From: Bdellovibrio sp. ArHS
Lineage (GTDB): Bacteria > Bdellovibrionota > Bdellovibrionia > Bdellovibrionales > Bdellovibrionaceae
Assembly (NCBI RefSeq): GCF_000786105.1
Contig: NZ_JTEV01000012.1
Location: 62,001 to 126,000, forward strand
Direction of reading: 5' to 3'
DNA length: 64,000 bases
A model generated the notes under the pieces. That model ran no database searches and was not told the DNA's origin. It saw only the letters and a program-made list of their open reading frames with translations. The translations under genes and the position numbers were made by a program. Positions 1 to 8,939 of this stretch are shown one piece after another; the stretch's first letter is position 1, and each line of letters begins with the position of its first letter.

Positions 1-250
1 CCATGCCTTGGCCAGAGCCACAGATCAAAATACCTAAAGCAGGACCTTCAAGTGAATCTTGAATATTGTTTTTCTGGTTTTGAAGTTCTACTTCAACAAT
101 ATTTTTGCAAACCTTGTCGGCAAAATCGGGATAGTCAACAGAGTCAACACTGTGTGTGCCCATATCCTTCCATTGAAGGTCGGGGAAGGCTGCCATCACT
201 TTCAGTTTTAAATCCAACCCTGCGTGATCACAACCTATATACACAACCAT
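1..250 (-). CDS. rpiB: Ribose-5-phosphate isomerase B, N-terminal part (runs off the window)
   Basis: RpiB interconverts ribose 5-phosphate and ribulose 5-phosphate in the non-oxidative pentose phosphate pathway. Only the first 83 codons are present, read from the ATG at 250; the rest lies left of base 1. The translation begins MVVYIGCDHAGLDLK, carries VDYPDFADKV near residue 40 and ends in LICGSGQGM, the glycine-rich loop with an active-site cysteine typical of the RpiB/LacAB family. It starts 9 bases after the fabF stop, so it is probably the last gene seen of the fatty-acid operon. The N-terminal motifs make the family assignment firm; the C-terminal half cannot be judged. Confidence 0.88.
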   Translation of the reverse strand, partial: MVVYIGCDHAGLDLKLKVMAAFPDLQWKDMGTHSVDSVDYPDFADKVCKNIVEVELQNQKNNIQDSLEGPALGILICGSGQGM

Positions 251-258
251 GTTTCACC

Positions 259-1527
259 CTATTTCAATTTTGAGAATATGATCGACGCGTTTGTTCCGCC
301 GAACCCGAAGCTGTTGTTAATAACGTTATCGATTTTTCCTTCACGAGCTTTGTTAGGAACATAGTCCAAATCGCAGTCTTCGCTTGGGTTTTCAAGATTG
401 ATTGTCGGAGGCGCCACTTGATCGCGAATCGCCATCACGCAGAAAGCCGATTCAATTGCTCCCGCCGCACCTAGTGCGTGACCCGTCATTGATTTCGTTG
501 AAGAAACCCAGACGTTCTTAGCGTGGTCTCCTAAAAGACGTTTGATGGCCGCGGACTCAAGACCATCACCCATAGGTGTGCTTGTGCCGTGAGCATTTAC
601 GTATTGAATATCAGATGTCTTCAGGCCTGAATCCTCTAAAGCCATCTTCATCGCACGGTATCCGCCTTCACCTTCCGGCGCTGGCGATGTCATGTGGTAA
701 GCATCAGAAGAAACACCGTAACCAGTCACTTCACAGAGAATCTGAGCACCACGCTTTTCCGCATGTTCCAAAGACTCAAGGCAAAGAACCGCAGCACCTT
801 CAGCAAGTACAAATCCATCACGATCTTTATCCCATGGACGGCTGGCTTTTTCAGGAGCGTCGTTGCGGGTAGAAAGAGCTCGCATGGATGCAAATCCACC
901 CACAGCAAGTCCGCAGATTGTGCTTTCGGCACCACCTGCTAGCATGACTTCGGTATTTCCATCGCGGATATAACGAACGGCATCACCGATAGAGTGGACG
1001 CCCGATGCGCATGCGGAAGTGATAGAGTAGTTAGGACCTTTCAGTCCTAAAGCGATGGAAACCTGTCCCGCCGCCAAATTTGTGATGACTGAAGGAATGA
1101 AGAAAGGACTGATACGTCCAGGTCCTTTCTCCTTCAATTTAATCGACGTATCTTCGATAGTCTGAAGACCACCGATGCCCACGCCGATAATCACTCCCGT
1201 TTGCTCTTTCACTTCTGGCGTCAGCTCAAGCTTGGCCATTTCGATCGCCATTTTTGAGGCAGCAATCGAGTAGTGAATGAATTCATCCATTTTCTTCTGT
1301 TCTTTTTTCTCGACATAAAGATCCGGATTAAAACCCTTCACTTCGCCGGCAAAAGTAACATCGAAACCCGTCGTATCGAATTTTGTAATCTTGGCAATAC
1401 CAGATTGCCCGCGTTTGGCAGCAGCCCAGCTCTCCTCAATGGTGTTACCCAGGGGAGTGACGGCGCCAATACCAGTGACGACAACTCTTCTTTGCGGTTT
1501 TGATGGACGTTCAAATCGGGAGTTCAT
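259..1527 (-). CDS. fabF: Beta-ketoacyl-ACP synthase II
   Basis: Condensing enzyme of type II fatty-acid elongation; it joins malonyl-ACP to a growing acyl-ACP in the cytosol. The 422 residues match the usual FabF length of about 410-420. The nucleophile is C173 in the motif [10 protein letters not shown], and the two catalytic histidines lie in [11 protein letters not shown] and [11 protein letters not shown]. The C-terminus carries the family-typical [11 protein letters not shown] loop. It follows acpP by 6 bases and precedes rpiB by 8, the common acpP-fabF order. The C-H-H triad separates it from FabH (C-H-N), which is also encoded here. Confidence 0.97.
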   Translation of the reverse strand: MNSRFERPSKPQRRVVVTGIGAVTPLGNTIEESWAAAKRGQSGIAKITKFDTTGFDVTFAGEVKGFNPDLYVEKKEQKKMDEFIHYSIAASKMAIEMAKLELTPEVKEQTGVIIGVGIGGLQTIEDTSIKLKEKGPGRISPFFIPSVITNLAAGQVSIALGLKGPNYSITSACASGVHSIGDAVRYIRDGNTEVMLAGGAESTICGLAVGGFASMRALSTRNDAPEKASRPWDKDRDGFVLAEGAAVLCLESLEHAEKRGAQILCEVTGYGVSSDAYHMTSPAPEGEGGYRAMKMALEDSGLKTSDIQYVNAHGTSTPMGDGLESAAIKRLLGDHAKNVWVSSTKSMTGHALGAAGAIESAFCVMAIRDQVAPPTINLENPSEDCDLDYVPNKAREGKIDNVINNSFGFGGTNASIIFSKLK

Positions 1528-1533
1528 AAAAAA

Positions 1534-1770
1534 TTAAGCTTTTCCTTTTTTCTCAAGGTAAGAAGCGACGTCTTGAACTGTTTTCAGTTTCTCAGCGTCT
1601 TCGTCTGGAATTTCAAGATCGAATTCTTCTTCCATAGCCATCACAAGTTCAACGATATCAAGGCTGTCTGCACCTAGGTCGTCGATGAAAGAAGCTTCAG
1701 GCTTCACTTTATCTGGATCTACACCTAATTGCTCAACGATGATGTCTTTTACTTTTGGATGAATTGCCAT
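1534..1770 (-). CDS. acpP: Acyl carrier protein
   Basis: Small acidic carrier of acyl chains for the Fab enzymes. At 78 residues it has the normal length. The phosphopantetheine attachment serine is S36 in the motif [15 protein letters not shown], which is nearly invariant in bacterial ACPs. An AGGAG-type ribosome site lies just before the ATG at 1770. The 125-base gap to fabG is the largest in the cluster and could hold a separate acpP promoter, as in other bacteria, but no clear -35/-10 was identified. Confidence 0.97.
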   Translation of the reverse strand: MAIHPKVKDIIVEQLGVDPDKVKPEASFIDDLGADSLDIVELVMAMEEEFDLEIPDEDAEKLKTVQDVASYLEKKGKA

Positions 1771-1895
1771 TTGTCCTCCTAATATGCGTTCATCTAATTT
1801 AATTCACAAGTCTAGTCGTCATCTGCGTTTAGCCGCATTTGACTTTGTATTTTTGCGAAGAGCTTTGGAAAAATGAGTTCTCTTCAGCAAAAAAA

Positions 1896-2645
1896 TTAAT
1901 TCATATGCATGCCACCATTTACATCTAGGGTGTGTCCCGTGATGTATTTGGACTCGTCGCTCAAAAGAAATCTGACAGCTTGAGCGACGTCAACACCTTC
2001 GCCAATCTTGGCTAAAGGGATTTTTTCCATCATCTTCGTTTTGACGTCTTCGGAAAGAACATCTGTCATCTCAGTGCCAATAAAGCCCGGAGCCACGTTA
2101 TTTACGCGCACATTTCTTGATGCCAATTCCAGCGCCACTGATTTACCGAAGGCAATCGTGCCAGCTTTAGAAGCGGCATAGTTCGCCTGTCCGGCATTGC
2201 CAGTTTCTCCGATAATGGACGTGATATTGACGATGGAACCTTTGCGCGCCTTCATCATTGATTTAGTAAAGGCCTTTGTGACCAAGAAAGTGCCACGCAA
2301 GTTCGTGTTAACAACAGCATCAAAATCTTCCGCTTTCATACGCAAAAGAAGTTGATCTTTGGTGATGCCGGCATTGTTCACAACGCCGTCGACCTCGGGC
2401 CACTTTTCTAGAATATGTTCAACAGCTTCGTTGACGGAAGTTTCGTCTGCGATGTCCATTTTAATATAGAAATGACCTTCGCCAGAAAGAGTGTGCGCAA
2501 CTTGTTGTGCGGCTTCTTCGCGTGAAGAGTAAGTGAAAGCGACTTGTGCGCCTTCTTCCGCGAGAAGTTTTACGATTGCAGCGCCAATACCGCGGCTGCC
2601 ACCGGTGACAACGATTTTCTTTCCTTGAAGAGATTTTCCACTCAT
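1896..2645 (-). CDS. fabG: 3-oxoacyl-ACP reductase
   Basis: NADPH-dependent reductase of the second elongation step, from the short-chain dehydrogenase family. The N-terminus has the nucleotide-binding motif VTGGSRGIGAAI, NNAG lies near residue 90, and the catalytic Ser-Tyr-Lys set lies in NITSIIGETGNAGQANYAASK. A TTG two codons upstream (2651) is also open. The ATG at 2645 is preferred because AAGGA sits seven bases before it, giving 249 residues. It lies between fabD and acpP in the usual fabD-fabG-acpP-fabF order. Confidence 0.96.
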   Translation of the reverse strand: MSGKSLQGKKIVVTGGSRGIGAAIVKLLAEEGAQVAFTYSSREEAAQQVAHTLSGEGHFYIKMDIADETSVNEAVEHILEKWPEVDGVVNNAGITKDQLLLRMKAEDFDAVVNTNLRGTFLVTKAFTKSMMKARKGSIVNITSIIGETGNAGQANYAASKAGTIAFGKSVALELASRNVRVNNVAPGFIGTEMTDVLSEDVKTKMMEKIPLAKIGEGVDVAQAVRFLLSDESKYITGHTLDVNGGMHMN

Positions 2646-2700
2646 GTGCAAGTCCTTTTCAGCACACTTTGGCTGAACTCAGAGTAAAGCTCAAGAAATT

Positions 2701-3675
2701 TCAATGACTCGAAGCTTTCAAAAAATCCTCAATATTTTTAATATCTTCCATGCTAGTCGTGGTCATCACTTTGAAGTAGTCGCCATCGATCTTTTTTAGC
2801 AGGCCCTGAAGAACTTTACCAGCGCCACACTCGATGATTTGTGAGTGTCCTAGAGCTTTTAAAGTTTCCATACTTTGTGTCCAGCGAACAGGCGCAGAGA
2901 CTTGGCGAATAAGATTTTCGCGCAAGATAGCGCCTTCTGTTTCCGCCTTTGCATGAAAGTTTTGAATAATGGGGAATGCGGCCGTCTTAAATTCCATCGC
3001 AGTCAGCACTTCGCGCATTTTATCTTCTGCAGGTTTCATCATTTCGCAATGAAAGGGCGCTGATACAGACAGAGGAATTAACTTAGCTCGCTTCGGAGCA
3101 TCCGCAAAGATAACTTCAGGTTTGAAGTTATCTTTCAGCCAACTAATCGCCGCTTGAGAGCCCGAAATAACGATTTGCCCAGGAGAGTTGAAATTGGCCG
3201 GAGAAAGAGGGCCTGCACCCGAGTTTTTAACAACATAGTTGCAAAGAGTTTCAACTTGTTCTGGCTCTAAACCGAGAACCGCCACCATGCCGCCTTTGCC
3301 AACAGGAACGGCGGATTGCATAGCTTGCCCGCGTGTGCGGACTGCGCGCATAGCTTCGTCGAAGCGAATGACATCGGCTGATACCAAAGCGGCGTATTCA
3401 CCGATAGAGTGTCCCGCAGCTGTGATAACTTTAAGATTGAATTCTTGGCGAAGAACTTTTTGCGTCGCTGTTGAAACAAGAAGTAAAGCCGGCTGGGTGT
3501 TTTCAGTCAGCGCAAGTTCGGATTCACTGCCTTCAAAGCACAGTTTTTTCATATCTTGCTTAAGAGCCTCAGAGCCTTCTTCAAAAACTTCTTGAGCGAT
3601 TTTGAAGTTCTCAAACAAAAAACGGCCCATGCCAGGTTGCTGGCTACCTTGTCCAGGGAATGCTAATGTAAACAT
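2701..3675 (-). CDS. fabD: Malonyl-CoA:ACP transacylase
   Basis: Loads malonyl groups onto ACP for chain elongation. The 324 residues fit the family (about 310). Visible motifs are FPGQGSQQPGMG at the N-terminus, the nucleophile elbow GHSIGEYAAL with S90, and FHCEMM, whose histidine is the catalytic base. It starts two bases after the fabH stop, so the two are very likely cotranscribed and perhaps translationally coupled. Confidence 0.96.
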   Translation of the reverse strand: MFTLAFPGQGSQQPGMGRFLFENFKIAQEVFEEGSEALKQDMKKLCFEGSESELALTENTQPALLLVSTATQKVLRQEFNLKVITAAGHSIGEYAALVSADVIRFDEAMRAVRTRGQAMQSAVPVGKGGMVAVLGLEPEQVETLCNYVVKNSGAGPLSPANFNSPGQIVISGSQAAISWLKDNFKPEVIFADAPKRAKLIPLSVSAPFHCEMMKPAEDKMREVLTAMEFKTAAFPIIQNFHAKAETEGAILRENLIRQVSAPVRWTQSMETLKALGHSQIIECGAGKVLQGLLKKIDGDYFKVMTTTSMEDIKNIEDFLKASSH

Positions 3676-3677
3676 TT

Positions 3678-4673
3678 TTAGTACCTCAATAGAATACTGC
3701 CGGAAGTAAGACCTGCTCCGAATGCGGTTAGCAGAATCGTTTGACCCCGTTTGATTTTTCCATTTTTAACTGCCCAATCAAAGGCAAGAGGAATAGAGGC
3801 TGCGGAAGTGTTACCTGTTTCTTGCAGGTACACAATCACGCGCTCCATAGGGAACTTAAACTGATCAGCCACAGCTTCGATGATACGCTTATTGGCTTGA
3901 TGTGGAACAATCCAATCCACTTGTTCAGGAGACACCTTGTTGTGTTCCAAAGCTTCTTGGCAGCATAACGCCATCGTGCGAACAGCATTTTTAAAGATTT
4001 CGCGGCCCTTCATAGCCATGAAGTTCAGGCCTTGATCGATCGCTTCGTGCGACTGCGGAATGCGACTTCCGCCGGAAGGAAGAATCAGCAACTCTGCCAA
4101 ACTTCCATCGGCATGCAGATGCGAACTTTCAATAAGGTTTTTGTCACCTTCTTGTGCGCGCGAAAGCACCCAAGCACCTGCACCATCACCAAACAGGATG
4201 CAAGTTTCACGATCTTTGTAATTCATGTAACGAGAAAGAACTTCAGCGCCTAGCACGAGGATGTTTTTATACATACCTGTGCGGATGAATTGATCTGCGA
4301 TAGAGACACCGTAAAGAAACCCAGAGCATGCAGCATTTAAGTCTACAGCCATAATGTTTTTTGCGCCCAACTTAGCCTGCACAAAGGCTGCGGTCGAAGG
4401 CATCTGATGGTCACCAGTGACGGTGCCCACAAGAATCATATCGATGTCTTCGATTTTTAAGTTGGCGTCTTCAAGAGCTCTTTTTGCGGCAATAACGCAA
4501 AGATCAGACGTTGCCTGATCTTCAGCAGCAATATGGCGGCGTTCGATCCCGGTTCTTTCAACGATCCATTGGTCGTTCGTCTCCACCATCTTTTCAAGAT
4601 CTTTATTAGAAAGAATCTTTTCTGGTAAATACGAGCCTATCCCTGAAACTCGAGATCGATACATTCCTGCCAT
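3678..4673 (-). CDS. fabH: Beta-ketoacyl-ACP synthase III
   Basis: Starts fatty-acid synthesis by condensing an acyl-CoA with malonyl-ACP. Its 331 residues match the family. C116 in DLNAACSGFLYG is the nucleophile, and the histidine in VPHQANKRI and the asparagine in GNTSAASIP complete the C-H-N triad of the KAS III class. The ATG at 4673 gives the N-terminus MAGMYRSRVSGIGSYLP; an internal ATG three codons later is also possible. It follows rpmF by 26 bases. In many bacteria plsX lies between these two genes; here nothing does. Confidence 0.96.
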   Translation of the reverse strand: MAGMYRSRVSGIGSYLPEKILSNKDLEKMVETNDQWIVERTGIERRHIAAEDQATSDLCVIAAKRALEDANLKIEDIDMILVGTVTGDHQMPSTAAFVQAKLGAKNIMAVDLNAACSGFLYGVSIADQFIRTGMYKNILVLGAEVLSRYMNYKDRETCILFGDGAGAWVLSRAQEGDKNLIESSHLHADGSLAELLILPSGGSRIPQSHEAIDQGLNFMAMKGREIFKNAVRTMALCCQEALEHNKVSPEQVDWIVPHQANKRIIEAVADQFKFPMERVIVYLQETGNTSAASIPLAFDWAVKNGKIKRGQTILLTAFGAGLTSGSILLRY

Positions 4674-4699
4674 GGAGTCAACCTTGCTGTAATAAGTGA

Positions 4700-4885
4700 T
4701 TACTTAGCTGCGCTGATTTGTTTGCCTTTGTAGTACAACGCACCGTCAGCGCCTTTAGTGGCACGGTGAGGGCGTACTAGCTCGCCAGTTTTCTTTTCAA
4801 CAGCTACTGCTGGAGCAGTTAGACCATCATGAGAGCGGCGCATGTCACGGCGAGAGCGAGACGTTTTCTTCTTAGGAGTTGGCAT
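4700..4885 (-). CDS. rpmF: 50S ribosomal protein L32
   Basis: Small protein of the large ribosomal subunit. The 61 residues begin [20 protein letters not shown], the family signature. No cysteines are present, so this is the zinc-free (C-) form rather than the CxxC...CxxC form. An AAAGAGGTTTGAA-type ribosome site precedes the ATG at 4885. It sits between a DUF177 gene and fabH, the widely conserved yceD-rpmF-fab context. Confidence 0.95.
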   Translation of the reverse strand: MPTPKKKTSRSRRDMRRSHDGLTAPAVAVEKKTGELVRPHRATKGADGALYYKGKQISAAK

Positions 4886-4957
4886 TTCAAACCTCTTTTT
4901 GAGTCATTTATAATTGAAGCACGTTAATTTAACCAAAGAATGATAAAAATCAACCCT

Positions 4958-5512
4958 TTAATTGAGTTTGATGTTCTTTAGAACCGCAAAAGGATTCTGA
5001 GGCTTCTCTACGGGCATCTCTTCATTGTAGCTAAAGAGCTGTCCTTCCTCAGGAATTCTGCAATCCGAAGGCTTTCCATCCACGTTTTCGGGACATGCTG
5101 GATTAAAAGGCGCAGCAAGAGCCACGATTTCGTGAAGGAATTCACCCATATCAAAAACCATATTTTCGTATTCAGAGACCTCAGGCCCGTCGGCAGGAAG
5201 GTCGCTGACATGATTGACTTTAGAATACTTGCTATTGCGAGGCTGATCCTGTTTCGGGATCAGAATCTCGTGAAACTTCTCGTTGACCGGATAATTGATG
5301 TCGATGCCACAACGAGAGCAGATCTCGGGGGTTTTCGTTACAATGCGCCCGGTAAGGTCGAAGTCTCTGGAATTTAAAGGTTTAATGAAGAATTCGGCCT
5401 GATAGTGATTGCTACCGACAATATCCTTCAAGACGGCATTGGCCTCGCCGGTTTCCGTGGACCAGGAATAAGAGCGTCCCTCTTCAGGAACTTCGGTCAG
5501 TTTGATTTTCAT
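4958..5512 (-). CDS. yceD: DUF177/YceD family protein
   Basis: The YceD family is almost always encoded just upstream of rpmF and has been linked to ribosomal RNA processing; the exact role is not settled. The 184-residue protein has paired cysteines in EICSRCGIDIN near residue 90 and two more in NPACPENVDGKPSDC near residue 150, the metal-binding pattern of many DUF177 members. An AAGGAG-like site (reading aaggagttcct on the minus strand) precedes the ATG at 5512. It is the first gene of the leftward fab operon; the promoter probably lies in 5513-5640. Confidence 0.85.
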   Translation of the reverse strand: MKIKLTEVPEEGRSYSWSTETGEANAVLKDIVGSNHYQAEFFIKPLNSRDFDLTGRIVTKTPEICSRCGIDINYPVNEKFHEILIPKQDQPRNSKYSKVNHVSDLPADGPEVSEYENMVFDMGEFLHEIVALAAPFNPACPENVDGKPSDCRIPEEGQLFSYNEEMPVEKPQNPFAVLKNIKLN

Positions 5513-5637
5513 AGGAACTCCTTAAGTGCGGCCAAAATCAGCACTTTAACTAATGGCAAGCAGGATGTTTTAAGGCATTTTGAAGCGCTAGGTCAAGCCC
5601 TGATTTGGGAATGGATTTTAGGTGGAAATAAGCGGGT

Positions 5638-5668
5638 TTTGAGATCTTAGATGTAAAAAGACCTCAAA
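5638..5668. other. Stem-loop between yceD and the ABC operon
   Basis: An 11-base arm (TTTGAGATCTT, 5638-5648) faces AAGACCTCAAA (5658-5668) with one position that would be a G-U pair in RNA and a nine-base loop. It lies 20 bases beyond the stop of the leftward binding-protein gene, where a terminator is expected, but no T-run follows on the minus strand. It could be an intrinsic terminator of weak type or an operator. Confidence 0.4.
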
Positions 5669-5688
5669 TTGCCACACTCCAAACTGGA

Positions 5689-6621
5689 TTAGAAGTTTTG
5701 ATAGAGGTCTTCAGTTTTGGGCGAAACCTTGATCAGCTTTAAATCCTTAAGCTGTTGTACCAGCGTCTCCCAGCGGTTGGAGCTCATAGCGCCTAAGGGG
5801 CCTTTTGTTTCAATAAGGGGTTTTTGCACTTCGGCGGCTTTATTAAAGGTCGCCAGATCAAAGGCTTTATTAAGTTTAGCCATGTATTCATTCGTCGCCT
5901 GCGGGTCTTTTAAATAAGCAGCCCAGCCTTCACGTGAGGCGGCCACAAACTTTTTTACGACTTCAGGTTTCTTCTTAAGTGTGTCCTCGGTGGCGCCAAT
6001 CACGACAAGATAGGGGTTGAATCCTTCATCGGCAATCAGGAAGGTCTTCACCTTGGCGCCGGCTTTTTCCGCGCTTAAAGGCTCGGTGGTGATGAATCCT
6101 TGCTGGGATAAGCTTTTGTCGTTTAAGAAATTACTAACACCCCCGGCATAGGGCACCACTTTTACCTGAGGTTTTCCGAATTTTTGCACTAGAAATTGGT
6201 AATAAGGCAATCCAGACTGCATGGAAAGAACCCCTTCAGACATAAAAACATCGCGAAGAGTTTTCAAGTTTCTTTCTGCATGAGTCATCACGATGTACGG
6301 AGACGTCTGATAAACGGCGAAAAGACCTTTAACTTTATTTTTAGGATTTCTATCCTGAGACAAAATGATTTCATCCGCACTGACAATGGCGAATTCGACT
6401 TTACCATTGGCCAACATTTGCACCGTGGGTGTCCCTGATCCTCCCTCAAGAATCTTCACATCCAAGCCGTGTTTTTTGTAAATACCTTGAAGGGCGGCTG
6501 TATAAAAACCTCCGAATTCAGGTTCGGCTTTCCAATTTAAAGCCAAGGTAGTTGGAACAAGTGACTCAGCAAACGCTGGGGAGATGACAAGGAAGTTGAT
6601 CAGTAAAAGCCATTTTTTCAT
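5689..6621 (-). CDS. ABC transporter substrate-binding protein, NMT1/SsuA family
   Basis: Periplasmic binding protein of an importer for a small organic solute. A signal peptide is visible (MKKWLLLINFLVISPAFAES, cleavage after AFA). The mature start TTLALNWKAEPEFGGFYTA and the downstream GGSGTPTVQMLANGKVEFAI are the hallmark of the NMT1/THI5-like and sulfonate/nitrate/taurine binding proteins. Its 310 residues are normal. It is the last gene of a four-gene leftward operon. The substrate cannot be told: aminopyrimidines (ThiY), sulfonates and riboflavin precursors are all bound by relatives. Confidence 0.85.
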   Translation of the reverse strand: MKKWLLLINFLVISPAFAESLVPTTLALNWKAEPEFGGFYTAALQGIYKKHGLDVKILEGGSGTPTVQMLANGKVEFAIVSADEIILSQDRNPKNKVKGLFAVYQTSPYIVMTHAERNLKTLRDVFMSEGVLSMQSGLPYYQFLVQKFGKPQVKVVPYAGGVSNFLNDKSLSQQGFITTEPLSAEKAGAKVKTFLIADEGFNPYLVVIGATEDTLKKKPEVVKKFVAASREGWAAYLKDPQATNEYMAKLNKAFDLATFNKAAEVQKPLIETKGPLGAMSSNRWETLVQQLKDLKLIKVSPKTEDLYQNF

Positions 6622-6630
6622 TTTAAGTCC

Positions 6631-7386
6631 TTATTCTTGTGAGTCCAAGGCGAAGGGGCGACGTTGGCTGATCAGTTTATGGATCACGGCCAAAGCTCCC
6701 ATAAATAGTAAACCCATGAGTGATAACAATAATAACGCAGCAAACACGATGTCCACTCTTTGCTGCGTGCGTGCAGAGTCAATCAGTGCGCCCAGGCCGC
6801 CACCGCCCACAAATTCGCCCGCGATAGCGCCAATGATGGAAAGACCCGCAGAGATTTTAAGGCCAGAATAAATATAGGAATAGGCCGCCGGAACCCGCAG
6901 CTTTACAAGCATCTGCCAGCGAGACGCGTGATAAATACGAAAAAGATCCTTCTGCGAATCGCTGACACTTTCAAGCCCCATCAAAGTGTTCGCAATAATC
7001 GGGAAAAGTGACACGATAAAACTAGAGGCGATCACCGTCGGGGCGCCGAAGCCGAAATAGATCACTAACAGGGGAGCTATCGCGATGATCGGGACTGTTT
7101 GAAAAAAGACGGCAAAAGGCAGAATGGCGCGCTTGAGGATTTCGGAAAGCGAAAAGACGAAGGCAATCAGATTCCCGACCAAGATGCTTAGCGCGAGCCC
7201 AGCTAAAACATTTAGAAAAGTTTCTTTAAACGCCAGAAGAAAGTCTTCATGCAACTCTTGCAGAGTCGCGATAATGGACGTTGGGGCTGGTATTAAAGTA
7301 TTGCTGACAAGGCCGTTTTGAACGATGATTTCTAAAAGTAAAGTGAGAAGTAAAAAGCTTAACAGCGCCGGGTATAAGCGTTTCAT
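6631..7386 (-). CDS. ABC transporter permease, SsuC/TauC/ThiX type
   Basis: Inner-membrane channel subunit of the importer. About six hydrophobic segments can be seen over 251 residues. The cytoplasmic coupling loop that contacts the ATPase lies around residues 155-185 (LFRIYHASRWQMLVKLRVPA). The gene overlaps the ATPase gene by four bases (7383-7386) and is followed nine bases later by the binding protein, so the three subunits are almost certainly made together. Confidence 0.87.
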   Translation of the reverse strand: MKRLYPALLSFLLLTLLLEIIVQNGLVSNTLIPAPTSIIATLQELHEDFLLAFKETFLNVLAGLALSILVGNLIAFVFSLSEILKRAILPFAVFFQTVPIIAIAPLLVIYFGFGAPTVIASSFIVSLFPIIANTLMGLESVSDSQKDLFRIYHASRWQMLVKLRVPAAYSYIYSGLKISAGLSIIGAIAGEFVGGGGLGALIDSARTQQRVDIVFAALLLLSLMGLLFMGALAVIHKLISQRRPFALDSQE

Positions 7387-8135
7387 GCTCTCAACCTCGC
7401 GGAAACGCCTCTGACAAGTTGATTTAATTTTTCTGATGTCCGTAGATCCTCGGTGCGTTCGAAAGGCAGGTCGACTTTTTCATCAATCACGATTCTTGCG
7501 TCAGGGCCTTTTAACATAATAATTCGTTCAGATAAATAGACCGCTTCGAACAACGAATGGGTGACAAAGACGATGGTCATCTTTTCTTTTTTCCACAAAT
7601 CTAAAAGCTGATTCTGCATTTCAAAACGTGTGTTTTCATCTAGGGCTGCGAAAGGTTCATCCATCAACAAAAGTCGAGGGGTGTGAACCACAGCGCGTGC
7701 TAAAGAAACCCGCATTTTCATGCCCCCTGAAAGTTCATGAGGAAAAAGATTTTCTGAACCCTCAAGCTGGACTTTTTTAAGAGCCGCCAGAACACGAAGT
7801 TTTTTGTCTTTTTCAGGCAAAGATTGAAACTCGGGTCGTAGTTCAAAAGGCAGGGCGACGTTTTCAAAAACATTCCGCCAAGGCAGCAGATTGGCCTCTT
7901 GAAAGACGAAGCCGGAAATGTTTTTGCCAGGCGGGGAGAGACTCACCTCCCCGTTTGTGGGATTTTCTAGACCTGCAATCAAACGTAACAACGTCGATTT
8001 GCCGCAGCCAGAAGGGCCGACTAACGAAACAAAAGAACCGGCCGCGATATCCAAACTCAAATCATGAATGACTTCACGCTTTTTGAAGCTTTTGTGAAGG
8101 TTCTGAATGTGAATGCCTAGGCCCTCTGTCATCAT
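7383..8135 (-). CDS. ABC transporter ATP-binding protein, SsuB/TauB type
   Basis: Energises the importer by ATP hydrolysis. It has Walker A GPSGCGKST near residue 40, the Q-loop FQEANLLPW, the signature LSGGMKMRVSLARA, Walker B LLLMDEPFAALD and the H-loop VFVTHSLFEAVYLS. Its 250 residues are typical of the nitrate/sulfonate/taurine branch. It overlaps the next gene upstream by one base and the permease downstream by four. Confidence 0.92.
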   Translation of the reverse strand: MMTEGLGIHIQNLHKSFKKREVIHDLSLDIAAGSFVSLVGPSGCGKSTLLRLIAGLENPTNGEVSLSPPGKNISGFVFQEANLLPWRNVFENVALPFELRPEFQSLPEKDKKLRVLAALKKVQLEGSENLFPHELSGGMKMRVSLARAVVHTPRLLLMDEPFAALDENTRFEMQNQLLDLWKKEKMTIVFVTHSLFEAVYLSERIIMLKGPDARIVIDEKVDLPFERTEDLRTSEKLNQLVRGVSARLRA

Positions 8136-8749
8136 TAGACCCAGTCGTAATTAAAGCTGATGCTAATACGCTCTTTGTTCGCATCGTTTTTGGGGACCTC
8201 GTGGCGCAGCCAGCTTTCAAAGAGCACAACATGCCCTTCTTGCGGTGCTAGGGAGTAGTGCCGCTGATTGTGATCTTTGGCGTTGTGTTTGCGCGGTGGC
8301 GAGGCCATGAAAGAATCCAGGCGCGGGTCCTCGAATTTGATGGACGAACAATTTTTTGGGGTCTGAACATAATAAGTTCCGCTAATCACGGAAAGGGGGT
8401 GGATGTGCATGGTGTGAATGACGTCCGTAGGCATGATATTCACCCAGCATGACGACATCTTCAATTCTTTCGGATCAATATCCATTTCAAGATGTTTGAC
8501 GAACTTACGCACATGTTTATTGATTTCTTTTTCCAAAGTTTCAAAGGTGGAGGAATAGCGATGCAACTGCGCCAGTGATCCATAGGAGGTGTAGCCGCCC
8601 TTGTAGTTCTTCTTAGACCAAATCTGTCCTTCTTCGTCGATCTCTGCAAATTTCAGGGCCTCTTGTTTTAACTCTTTAAGAAGATGGGGTTGGCCTTTAA
8701 CACTTAAGGGGGAATAATAAATGAAGGTGGGGAACAGGGTTTTGATCAT
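8135..8749 (-). CDS. Putative 2OG-Fe(II) oxygenase (TIGR02466-like)
   Basis: Probable iron/2-oxoglutarate-dependent oxygenase fold, first gene of the ABC operon. In 204 residues the middle carries HTMHIHPLSVISGTYYVQ and FEDPR, and the C-terminal half carries HVVLFESWLRHEVPKN followed by RISISFNYDW. This is the His...His...Arg layout of the double-stranded beta-helix oxygenases, most like the family annotated as 'conserved hypothetical 2OG-Fe(II) oxygenase'. The pairing with an NMT1-type importer suggests it may act on the imported compound (inference). The ribosome site before 8749 is weak. Confidence 0.65.
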   Translation of the reverse strand: MIKTLFPTFIYYSPLSVKGQPHLLKELKQEALKFAEIDEEGQIWSKKNYKGGYTSYGSLAQLHRYSSTFETLEKEINKHVRKFVKHLEMDIDPKELKMSSCWVNIMPTDVIHTMHIHPLSVISGTYYVQTPKNCSSIKFEDPRLDSFMASPPRKHNAKDHNQRHYSLAPQEGHVVLFESWLRHEVPKNDANKERISISFNYDWV

Positions 8750-8939
8750 TTTGAGACACCTTTGTCATAGCGATGTGTGCCCTTAAGATAGAGGGAATTT
8801 CGTCTCATATCAAGAAGTTCACCAGGAGTTAGACAGGTGTCAGGCGCTTTTTCGGCAAGACCCTTTTAAAGCGAAATTATCGGGGTTCTAGGTGGCATTA
8901 GCCTTGCTTAAGTAATCAGTATCCACAAGGAGTGAAACT

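Noticed and set aside
8840-8870. Dispersed palindromic repeat (GGTGTCAGGCGC)
   Set aside because: It resembles a GGTGCCTGACACC-type repeat but only one imperfect copy was noticed in the window.
8750-8939. TPP or similar riboswitch ahead of the ABC operon
   Set aside because: The binding protein recalls ThiY, but no conserved thi-box elements were seen upstream of 8749.
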